A DNA stretch of 64,000 nucleotides, taken from NCBI GenBank assembly GCA_934373635.1, contig CAKROZ010000002.1:62001-126000 (forward strand), in the 5' to 3' direction. The translations under genes were made by a program, and so were the position numbers. The notes beneath the pieces were generated by a model that saw only the letters and a program-made list of their open reading frames with translations, ran no database searches and was not told the DNA's origin. Positions 23,739 to 33,856 of this stretch are shown one piece after another. Position 1 is the first letter of the stretch. The number at the start of each line of letters is the position of its first letter. This stretch comes from an uncultured Eubacteriales bacterium (GTDB lineage: Bacteria > Bacillota > Clostridia > Oscillospirales > CAG-272).

Positions 23739-24314
23739 ATGGCGCGTGCGATCATTGTCGGGCGGGACGGGTACTTTTTCGATTTTCTGCGATTCGAGCT
23801 TGACGGGTTGTTCTCCGAGTTCCGCCGCGAGACGGACGTGAAAGAGGTCGAAGCGGGGGACGTCTGTTTTATCGACGCCGACACGTCGGCGGTGAGGACG
23901 GCGGGCGTGCCGTGCTTCACCTTTTCCCGCAGGGGAGGCTGTGACTTCCCTCTTCCCGCGCCGCTCGGCAGTGTGCGCGCGGCGGTGCTTCGGGCACGGG
24001 AGGCGGTGCCGCGGCTCTCCCTCTCCGACGACGGGCGCACCGTGATGCTCGGCGAGCGGGTGGTCAGGCTCTCCGAGGGGGAGTTCGCGCTTCTCTCCCG
24101 TCTTTTCCGTGCGAAGGGTGCTTATGTCGGGCGGGAGGAGCTTCTGTCCGACGTATTCGGCAACGCGGCGGAGGCGGGAATTCTCAATGTTTACATTCAT
24201 TATTTAAGAAAAAAGCTCGAGGCGGGGGACGAAAAGATCATTTTCTCCTCGCGGGGAGACGGATACCGTTTGAGTGAGCGGGTATTCGGCACGCAGGGCG
24301 AAAAAACGCCGTGA
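23739..24314 (+). CDS. winged-helix regulator with degenerate receiver-like N-terminus
   Basis: This 191-residue protein has an OmpR-type winged helix (Trans_reg_C) at about residues 95-182. It shows RVVRLSEGEFALLSRLFRAKG, then VGREELLSDVF, the recognition-helix segment NVYIHYLRKKLE and a final SSRGDGYRLSE. The N-terminal 90 residues have the hydrophobic strand pattern of a receiver domain (RAIIVGRDGYFFDF, VCFIDADTS) but lack the usual acidic pocket, phosphorylated Asp in context and conserved Lys. It is therefore probably not controlled by a sensor kinase; none is adjacent. It starts the transcript that continues into addB, 80 bases downstream. Confidence 0.75.
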   Translation: MARAIIVGRDGYFFDFLRFELDGLFSEFRRETDVKEVEAGDVCFIDADTSAVRTAGVPCFTFSRRGGCDFPLPAPLGSVRAAVLRAREAVPRLSLSDDGRTVMLGERVVRLSEGEFALLSRLFRAKGAYVGREELLSDVFGNAAEAGILNVYIHYLRKKLEAGDEKIIFSSRGDGYRLSERVFGTQGEKTP

Positions 24315-24394
24315 GGGATGGCGGGCGCTTGTATTTTGTTCGGTTGCTTTGATGATTTTCGGGTCGTCCTTTGGGGACGGAGGAGGAAAAACGG

Positions 24395-27300
24395 ATGCTT
24401 TGTTTGATTCGCGGCGGATTTTTTGCCGATACGCGGGGGGAGATCTATGCGCGTGCGAAAGCGACGGTCGAGGCGGGACGGCGCGCGATCTTCATCGTGC
24501 CCGAGCAGGGCACCCTGCTCGCCGAGCGGGAGATGGCGGATCTGCTCCCCGACAGTGCACCCCTTCTCTTTGAAGTAACGAATTTTTCCCGCCTTTGCGA
24601 CAGCATTTTCCGCGTGACGGGAGGCGTCGGGGCGAGCTATTCCGATAAGGTGACGAAATCCCTTTTGATGTGGCGGACGCTCGCGGAGCTTTCTCCCCTT
24701 CTGCGCGGGACACACGCCGCGATACCGACGGCGGGAGAGGCGGAGCGTGCGCTCGGCGACCTCTCGGAGCTCCGCGCGCTTTCCTTATCGCCCGAGGAGC
24801 TTTCCCGCGCGGCGGAAGAAGTGTCGGAGCGGGACGGTCGGCTCTCGGACAAGCTCCACGATCTCTCCCTTCTTTTGTCGGGCTTCCGCGCGCGGCTCGG
24901 CGAGAGCTACGCCGACGGGGAGGACGATCTCGCGGTAGCGGAGCGCAAGCTCGCGGAGCATCCCGCACTCTTTGCGGACACGGAGGTCTTCGTCGAGGGT
25001 TTTACCTCGTTTACGGTGCCCGAGCTCAGGCTCCTCTCGCGGCTGACCCGCAGGACCTCGGTGACGGTGGCTCTGGTGCTTCCGAAGGTCGGGGAGGACG
25101 CCTTCGAGTATACCGAGGTGCGGGACACCGCGGAGCGACTGCTCGCCGTAGCGGCGCATGAGGGGGTCGAAAGAAAGCTTATCAAGATCGACGGGAAAAG
25201 GACGGTTTCTTCGGAGTTTCTCGCGGAATTGTTACCCCTTCTGTGGAGAAAAACCGTCGATTTTGATAATATTTCTTTACAATATGACGATTCGTTGCAT
25301 ATTTATCGCGGAAGGACGCCGAAGGAAAGTGCGGACTTTATTGCGGCGGATATTCTGAAAAAAGTACAGGGTGGAATGAAGTACCGCGACATCGCCGTGG
25401 TGGCACGGGATGCGGGAAGCTACGCGGGAATCCTCGACACGGCGCTCTCCGACGCGGGCATCCCCGTCTTCTTCTCCCGCAAAAAGGACATCACGGAGAC
25501 CGAGGCGGCGAACCTCATTGAGAGCGCCTTGGCGGTGGTGGTCGGAGGGTATCGGACGGAGGACGTGATCCGCTACGCGAAGTGTGCCTTCTCGGGCATT
25601 TTGCGGGACGAGGCGGATGAATTCGAGCTTTACGTCGAGACGTGGAAGATCCACGGTCGGCGCTTTACCGACGGGTTGCTCTGGAACATGAATCCCGACG
25701 GATACACGAACCGAAAATCCGCCGACGCGGACGCGCTCCTTCTGCGAGTGAACGAAACGCGGCGGAAGCTGCTCGACCCTCTCGCCGCCTTTGCGGAGGA
25801 CGCGGGAGATCGGCTCTCGGTGCGCACGCGCTCGGAGCGGCTCTTTGCTTTTCTCGACCGCTTGTCCCTCGAGGAAAAGCTCGTCGGGCGGGCGAAGGTG
25901 CTTCTCGCCGCGGGCGAGGTCGGCGCGGCGGAGGAATGTGCGAGGCTCTTCGGAATTCTCGTCGGGCTTCTCGACACGCTCGTCGACGTGCTCGGGGATC
26001 TCGAGGTGGATGCCCGCACGTATGCGGGACTGCTCCGTCTGCTCTTCTCCGCGGTGGATGTCGGGCGGATTCCCGCCGCGGTGGACGAGGTGACGCTCGG
26101 CTCTGCGGACATGCTCCGTCTTTCGGGCAAGAAGGTGGTCTACCTTTACGGGGTGAACGAGGGCGAATTCCCCGCCGCGACGGTCTCCCCCTCCTGTTTT
26201 TCCGAAAAGGAGCGGGGGCTTCTTTCCTCGCTCGGCTATCCGCTGTCGCCCGAGGAGGATCTGCGGTATGCGCGGGAGCTGTTTATCTTCTCGCGCGCCT
26301 TTGCTTCGGCAAGCCGCGAGATAAATCTATTGTTTCACGAAAAGGACGCCGCCTTCAAGCCCCTCTCCCCTGCCGAAGTCGTCTTTCAGATAGAAAGGCT
26401 GTCGGGCGGGGCGGTTCGGACGACCGACATCCGCTCGCTTCCCGCGAAGGAGCGAGTGGAGACACCGGGTGCCGCGCTTCTCGCCCTCGGCGAGGAAGGA
26501 GAGGAGAGTGCGGTTCTGCGCGAGGCGCTTCTCCGCTCGGGTCACGCGGCAGAGGTCGCGGCGGCGGATGCGCCCCTGCTCAACGCGTCGCTCGTGCTCT
26601 CGGAGGAGACGTCGGCTTCGCTTTACCGTCACGATCTCGCGCTGACGCAATCGCGCATCGAGAATTATCTGTCCTGCCCGCTTTCGCATTTCTGCGAATA
26701 TGTTCTGCGTCTCGGGCGAGACCGCGAGGCGGCGTTCGACGCGATGAACATCGGTTCTTTCCTCCATGCGATCCTTGAAAAATTCTTCGCCGAGATCACC
26801 GAGGAGGGGGTGGCGATCTCCTCCGTCGGTGCCGAAGAGCGCATCGGGCGCATCCGCCGCGGGGCGGAGGCATACCTCGCGACGCTCCGCGGGGAGGGCT
26901 CCGAAAATCCCGTGCGGGAGGATCTTCTGATCGAGCGTCTGATCCGCGCGGCGAACGTGATCGTGGAGGGGTTATGCGACGAGCTGTCCGACTGCCGCTT
27001 CGTCCCCCGTTTCTTCGAGTTGGAGATCCGCGACGGAACGGAGGGGGCACCGTCGCCCGTCCGCATCCCCTGTGAGGACGGCACCGACATTTGCCTTTAC
27101 GGCACCATCGACCGTGTGGACACGTATTCCGACGGAGAGGACGTATACGTGCGGGTCATCGACTACAAGACGGGAAGCAAGGACTTCTCCCCCGACGACC
27201 TCACCGAAGGCAAAAATCTTCAGATGTTCCTCTATCTCCGCGCGGTAGCGGAGAGCCGTGATCCCGCCTTTCTTGAGCGCATCGGCGTCGGGGAAAACGG

Positions 27301-27691
27301 GACGCTCATTCCCGCGGGCGTGCTCTACATCCGCGCGAAGCCGAGCGGCGGAACGCTGAATTCCCCCGACGAAGACGTGCACGACGCGGTCAAGGCACAG
27401 CAGAAGCGCTCGGGAATGCTTCTCGACAGCGAGGTATCACTCGGCGCGATGAACCGCGACTACCTGCCTCTGAAATACGATAAGGACGGGCGCGTCAAAA
27501 ATTCCGAGCTGCTCTACACGGAAGAGGGATGGCAGGTGCTCTCCGAAACGGTGGAAGACGGCGTGCGTCGCGTTGTCGCCCGCATGAAGAGCGGGGATAT
27601 TGCCGCAGTGCCGATGAAGCGGAAGGGACGGAGCACCGCTTGCGAAAGCTGTCGCTACAAGCCGATCTGCCGAAACGCGATTTTGAAATAA
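24395..27691 (+). CDS. addB: ATP-dependent helicase/nuclease subunit B
   Basis: AddB is the second subunit of the AddAB double-strand-break resection complex. The chain has 1098 residues, the usual size. Features are RAIFIVPEQGTLLAEREM and LFEVTNFSRLC near the N-terminus, and a C-terminal RecB-type nuclease domain with VRVIDYKTGSKDF (catalytic Asp and Lys) and KNLQMFLYLRAV. A four-cysteine iron-sulfur cluster is formed by the Cys in YLSCPLSHFCEY and the terminal CESCRYKPIC. The N-terminal Walker A motif of B. subtilis AddB (GRSGSGKT) is replaced here by RGGFFADTRGE, so ATP binding by this subunit is doubtful. AGGAGG precedes the ATG at 24395. The usual addA is not next to it. Confidence 0.9.
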   Translation: MLCLIRGGFFADTRGEIYARAKATVEAGRRAIFIVPEQGTLLAEREMADLLPDSAPLLFEVTNFSRLCDSIFRVTGGVGASYSDKVTKSLLMWRTLAELSPLLRGTHAAIPTAGEAERALGDLSELRALSLSPEELSRAAEEVSERDGRLSDKLHDLSLLLSGFRARLGESYADGEDDLAVAERKLAEHPALFADTEVFVEGFTSFTVPELRLLSRLTRRTSVTVALVLPKVGEDAFEYTEVRDTAERLLAVAAHEGVERKLIKIDGKRTVSSEFLAELLPLLWRKTVDFDNISLQYDDSLHIYRGRTPKESADFIAADILKKVQGGMKYRDIAVVARDAGSYAGILDTALSDAGIPVFFSRKKDITETEAANLIESALAVVVGGYRTEDVIRYAKCAFSGILRDEADEFELYVETWKIHGRRFTDGLLWNMNPDGYTNRKSADADALLLRVNETRRKLLDPLAAFAEDAGDRLSVRTRSERLFAFLDRLSLEEKLVGRAKVLLAAGEVGAAEECARLFGILVGLLDTLVDVLGDLEVDARTYAGLLRLLFSAVDVGRIPAAVDEVTLGSADMLRLSGKKVVYLYGVNEGEFPAATVSPSCFSEKERGLLSSLGYPLSPEEDLRYARELFIFSRAFASASREINLLFHEKDAAFKPLSPAEVVFQIERLSGGAVRTTDIRSLPAKERVETPGAALLALGEEGEESAVLREALLRSGHAAEVAAADAPLLNASLVLSEETSASLYRHDLALTQSRIENYLSCPLSHFCEYVLRLGRDREAAFDAMNIGSFLHAILEKFFAEITEEGVAISSVGAEERIGRIRRGAEAYLATLRGEGSENPVREDLLIERLIRAANVIVEGLCDELSDCRFVPRFFELEIRDGTEGAPSPVRIPCEDGTDICLYGTIDRVDTYSDGEDVYVRVIDYKTGSKDFSPDDLTEGKNLQMFLYLRAVAESRDPAFLERIGVGENGTLIPAGVLYIRAKPSGGTLNSPDEDVHDAVKAQQKRSGMLLDSEVSLGAMNRDYLPLKYDKDGRVKNSELLYTEEGWQVLSETVEDGVRRVVARMKSGDIAAVPMKRKGRSTACESCRYKPICRNAILK

Positions 27692-27821
27692 GATATCCGA
27701 TATGGCTCCGTTTTTGACGATAATGCAAAGATAACATTGCATTTTGCTTGATTTTCTGTTTTTCGATAGAAAATTGAAGCGTTCGGAGACAATGCAAAAA
27801 GGCACGATAATAAGGCAGTCT

Positions 27822-27849
27822 AAAAAAATGCACCTTCCGAAGAAGGTGC
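27822..27849 (-). terminator. rho-independent terminator (minus strand)
   Basis: GCACCTTC (27830-27837) and GAAGGTGC (27842-27849) form a stem with a tetraloop. On the minus strand it is followed by seven T. It would end transcripts of the secreted-protein gene at 28139. Confidence 0.75.
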
Positions 27850-27872
27850 TGGAGCAAGCTCCCGATTATTTC

Positions 27873-27962
27873 ATTGTGCCGAGTGATACCGTGTCGCGTC
27901 CCGAGCCATATTCTCGTTTCATGGCTTCAACGGAAACGCCCCCTTGCTTTTCGAAGAGAATA
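27873..27962 (-). pseudogene. 3' remnant of an unidentified gene
   Basis: A minus-strand frame without a start reads ILFEKQGGVSVEAMKREYG then SGRDTVSLGTMK and a stop, just before the terminator at 27822-27849. It overlaps the end of the truncated secreted protein in another frame. It looks like the tail of a coding region, but I cannot name the family. Confidence 0.3.
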
Positions 27963-28139
27963 TGATGTCAAAACATACCACATCTCATCAATGCCGTCAT
28001 AGTTTGATGCTACACAATTATCATAGCTTACTTCCTGTCTTGCATTGTTAGCATAGCTTTGTATAGTGCTAAGCACCGAAAAACTTACGATTATAACAAG
28101 AGCCATAAAAAGTGCAAGCACTTTTTTGTTCGTCTTCAT
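27927..28139 (-). CDS. short secreted protein, probably truncated
   Basis: This 70-residue product has a clear signal peptide (MKTNKKVLALFMALVIIVSF, cleavage probably after QSYA) and a short mature part ending MWYVLTSYSLRKARGRFR. AAGAAGGAGAG lies before the ATG. It begins 16 bases after the upstream lipoprotein stop codon, so both share a transcript. The C-terminus runs into an overlapping frame that reads more like protein (27873-27962), so a frameshift or a junction near 27960 probably cut the gene short. Function unknown. Confidence 0.5.
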   Translation of the reverse strand: MKTNKKVLALFMALVIIVSFSVLSTIQSYANNARQEVSYDNCVASNYDGIDEMWYVLTSYSLRKARGRFR

Positions 28140-28154
28140 ATTTTTCTCTCCTTC

Positions 28155-29000
28155 TTATTTTAAAATTTCACCGAAATCATCTATTGAGAACACACCCTTA
28201 TAGTAAAAGCTTCCGCCTGTAGTCTCCAATGTGTATTTGTCCGTAATCATAATTTCTGTCAAACGATCGTAATACTCTCCGAACTCCCATTTCAGATCGT
28301 AATCATAACGTTCACCCGTCGGCTCTATCACATAGATACTGACCGGAATGAAGAGCTGTCCGTCGATTTCTACACAAGAGAATGTGTTCCAATAATCAAA
28401 TTCACCGGTCGTATATACGTTGCTTTTTCCCGTAGAATTCAAATAAATATAGGGACGGTTGAATTCTTTCCCTTTCGTGGTGTTATACCCTTCTTCAAAA
28501 ACGGGCTTGAGCATCGTAAAACGTTCGAAAGAGACGGTGCCCGTGTGATCTGATCGGATATCCGTAACGGACAATGCCGGATATAGCTCGAACGCCGCGA
28601 TACATGTGCGTCCCCGGTATTCCTCGCGAATATCTTCCGCCCTTTCATATCGGAGCCATAGGTAATCGGAGGCACAACAAGCCTGATATTTTTCTTCGCT
28701 ATGCGGATGCTCCCCTTTGTAATATCCGCAGACATAATAAGCTGTCGACGAATCGAATTCGACAAGCAGAGGCTGTGCGCCGTCCTTCTTGATTTTACGG
28801 ATCTTGATCGCAAAGGAAGTGGGCGCCATGTCATGGTCGACATGTTGGGATTCCAGATAGTCAATCAGCGCCGAGATCAGGTCGTTGCTTTCCTCTCCAA
28901 GGACGGTCGGTTTGCCGTGCCCGTCGTCGGGTTCCGAGCAGGCGAAAAGCGAAAGTATGCACATCGCGCAGAGAAGCAGCAGGGATAGAAATCGTTTCAT
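28155..29000 (-). CDS. hypothetical lipoprotein
   Basis: This 281-residue exported protein has a signal peptide with the lipobox LFAC (lipidated Cys about residue 19: SLFACSEPDD). The mature part is rich in Tyr and charged residues, with cysteines in YYVCGYY and YQACCASDY, and no domain that I recognise. The ATG at 29000 follows GGAGAAAC and gives a good signal; the longer frame to 29093 does not. A short secreted-protein gene follows in the same unit. Surface location is inferred from the lipobox. Confidence 0.68.
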   Translation of the reverse strand: MKRFLSLLLLCAMCILSLFACSEPDDGHGKPTVLGEESNDLISALIDYLESQHVDHDMAPTSFAIKIRKIKKDGAQPLLVEFDSSTAYYVCGYYKGEHPHSEEKYQACCASDYLWLRYERAEDIREEYRGRTCIAAFELYPALSVTDIRSDHTGTVSFERFTMLKPVFEEGYNTTKGKEFNRPYIYLNSTGKSNVYTTGEFDYWNTFSCVEIDGQLFIPVSIYVIEPTGERYDYDLKWEFGEYYDRLTEIMITDKYTLETTGGSFYYKGVFSIDDFGEILK

Positions 29001-29220
29001 AGGTTTCTCCTCTCTTTCGTTCGGAATTGTGCGGCGCCCGAGGCAAGGGGCGGGGGGAGTCCGTCGGGCACGTCCGCGATGTTCTCGTTGCACATACGGA
29101 AGTTATGGGCAATGATACAATCTTTCATTCATATAATAGCAAAAAAAATTGTTCAAATGTCAATACATTCAAAAAATATTTCTGTACTTTAGTAAAAAAC
29201 ATATGGGAGACATTCGGACA

Positions 29221-29268
29221 AAAAGCGACAGCCGCAAACAGGATCCGAAGATCCCGTTTGCGGCTGTC
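29221..29268 (-). terminator. hairpin terminator downstream of dut
   Basis: GACAGCCGCAAAC (29227-29239) pairs with GTTTGCGGCTGTC (29256-29268) with GGATC/GATCC inside; on the minus strand a TTTTT run follows. Its core GCCGCAAAC/GTTTGCGGC is shared with the terminator at 39336-39371. Confidence 0.65.
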
Positions 29269-29468
29269 TCGATCGTGCAGAACCCGCGCAAGCGTCAAAA
29301 AACGCAGGATGTCCCACCGTACAAGCCTTCTAAAACATCCGCCCGAAATCAAAATTCATCTTTCGGAAGCGCAGGATGCTTTTGCTCGAATTTTTGAGTC
29401 TTTGCGTGGAGATATCCGATGCTTTTTGAAAAAATCTGCTTTTTGCTATGTTTTGTTTATATTTTTCG
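29269..29468. other. intergenic stretch with no visible gene
   Basis: These 200 bases between the hairpin and the dut stop codon hold no supported gene; the frames open here lack start signals and run across the hairpin. The 220 bases 29001-29220 upstream of the lipoprotein gene are likewise empty, apart from presumed promoter sequence. Confidence 0.45.
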
Positions 29469-29906
29469 TCATTTTCTGCCCGTGGAGCCGAAGCCGCCGG
29501 CGCCGCGGTCGGTGTCGGTGAGGGCGTCCGATTCGATAAATTCTGCGCGAAGATAGGGGGTGATGACAAGCTGTGCGATGCGTTCCCCGCCTGCGACGGA
29601 GGCGTTCTCGTCCGAGTGATTGTGGAGGGCGACCATGAATTCGCCGCGGTAATCCGAGTCGACGACGCCGACCTTATTGGCGGGGGCAAGTCCGCGCTTC
29701 GAGGCGATGCCCGAGCGGGCGAAGATCAAGCCGCAATAGCCCTCGGGAAGCTCCATGGCGAGCCCCGTATGTATCATCACGGTCTTGTGCGGGGGGATCT
29801 CGATGTCCTCGCCTGAAAGTGCATAGAGATCGGCGCCAGCCGCCGAAGCGGAGCCGTAGGTTGGCATGGTAGCGCGGGGATCGAGCTTTGTGAATTTTAC
29901 TTTCAT
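29469..29906 (-). CDS. dut: deoxyuridine 5'-triphosphate nucleotidohydrolase
   Basis: This 145-residue trimeric dUTPase converts dUTP to dUMP and keeps uracil out of DNA. The five family motifs are visible: AAGADLYAL, ARSGIASKRGL, NKVGVVDSDYRGE (catalytic Asp), GERIAQLVI and the C-terminal RGAGGFGSTGRK arm. GGAGACACC lies before the ATG. It is a single gene in this order. Confidence 0.96.
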   Translation of the reverse strand: MKVKFTKLDPRATMPTYGSASAAGADLYALSGEDIEIPPHKTVMIHTGLAMELPEGYCGLIFARSGIASKRGLAPANKVGVVDSDYRGEFMVALHNHSDENASVAGGERIAQLVITPYLRAEFIESDALTDTDRGAGGFGSTGRK

Positions 29907-30143
29907 GTGTGGTGTCTCCTTATTTTTTTGTTTGCGGGTCAGTCTTTATGAGAGGGGCAAGATCCGCGCTTTGCCGAACGGCGCGTCGCACCATGACAAT
30001 GCAGACGCACGGAAGAGGCGGACGGTAGTTTGCTTTTGAGAGGTCTTTCTTTTTTCACCATCGTCCCGAAGGATAATCGCCGCCGCAGGGGGCTTATCTC
30101 GGTCGATCATCCTTCGGCTCGCGCTCGCCGTGGTTCGGCTTTT
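29907..30143. other. intergenic gap between nrdG and dut
   Basis: These 237 bases contain no supported gene. A minus-strand frame continues past the nrdG end without a start or binding site and was not kept. Confidence 0.4.
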
Positions 30144-30698
30144 TTACTTTCGGTAGATCTTATCTTCCTTGCAACCGTCCCAAATGACGATCTTTCCTTC
30201 TTTACGGGTCTTGTCGAGGTCGATGATCCTCTGATTCGCCGAACCGCGGAAGCGGAGTCCGATGCTCTTCTCCTCCTCGACATACCGTCCGTCGACAAGA
30301 ATGTCGGCGTAAGAGAGCAGCTCGTTTGTGATGTCCAGATGCTTCGGATGTTCCCCGCGCTCACCGATGAGCTCCTCGTAGAGATTGCCCGTATAGATCC
30401 AGATGCTCTTCTTCGGGAAGCGGCGACGCATTTCGCGAAGGAACGGGAGGAGCGCCCGCTGATTTTCCGGCTCCATCGGTTCACCGCCGAGGACGGTCAG
30501 TCCCGCGATCACGGGATTCTCAAAGGTGGCGAAGATCTCCTCCTCGGTCTCCTTCGTGAAGGGGGTGCCGTAATCGAACGCCCACGTTTCCCGATTGAAA
30601 CAGTTCTTGCAGGCGTTGCGGCAACCGCTGACGAAGAGGGAGGTGCGGATGCCCTCGCCGTTGGCAATGTCGTTTTTCTTGATGGTACCGTAATACAT
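30144..30698 (-). CDS. nrdG: anaerobic ribonucleotide reductase activating protein
   Basis: This 184-residue radical SAM protein generates the glycyl radical of the class III reductase NrdD. It has the cluster motif CRNACKNCFN (C-x3-C-x2-C, about residues 26-33), GEGIRTSLFVSG before it and TVLGGEPME after it for S-adenosylmethionine binding. The ATG at 30698 follows AAGGAAAT; the longer frame to 30872 runs through tandem repeats and is not used. Its partner nrdD is usually beside it but is not in this window. Confidence 0.9.
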   Translation of the reverse strand: MYYGTIKKNDIANGEGIRTSLFVSGCRNACKNCFNRETWAFDYGTPFTKETEEEIFATFENPVIAGLTVLGGEPMEPENQRALLPFLREMRRRFPKKSIWIYTGNLYEELIGERGEHPKHLDITNELLSYADILVDGRYVEEEKSIGLRFRGSANQRIIDLDKTRKEGKIVIWDGCKEDKIYRK

Positions 30699-30826
30699 GC
30701 CGTGATTTCCTTTCGTGAAGTTTTTTTGCGCCCGCAACAAAGGCTTTGCGGGAGAGATCTCTTTCGTTGCTTTTCCGATAGAAGCACCCGTGCCGCCGAT
30801 CGTAAGATCTGCGCGGCGCGGAATTC

Positions 30827-30951
30827 GCAAAAGACGGTTTGATCTTTGGCGGTGTGATGCGAAATCTTGCAAAAGGAGATGGATCTCGGGCGGTGTGATG
30901 CGAAGTCTTGCAAAAGTCGGTTCGATCTTTGGCGGTGCGGCTCGAAGATCG
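30827..30951. repeat. imperfect tandem repeat of about 42 bases, three copies
   Basis: Units start at about 30827, 30869 and 30910, each with GCAAAAG, then GGTTTGATC- or GGATCTC-like sequence, GGCGGTG and GATGCGAA. They lie between uvrA and nrdG, upstream of nrdG. Unit length varies by a base, so the repeat is unlikely to be coding. Confidence 0.65.
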
Positions 30952-31004
30952 GCGACAGGTGCAAATACTCTCGCACAGGCGGTCTCTTTATCGCGCGTCG
31001 GCAG

Positions 31005-33836
<2,832 letters not shown>

Positions 33837-33856
33837 GGTAACTTCCTGTATTCGGT

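Noticed and set aside
29125..29352. Minus-strand 75-codon gene downstream of dut
   Set aside because: It runs straight through the hairpin terminator and has no ribosome binding site.
30827..30951. CRISPR array
   Set aside because: The three units are contiguous with no spacers and no cas gene is present.
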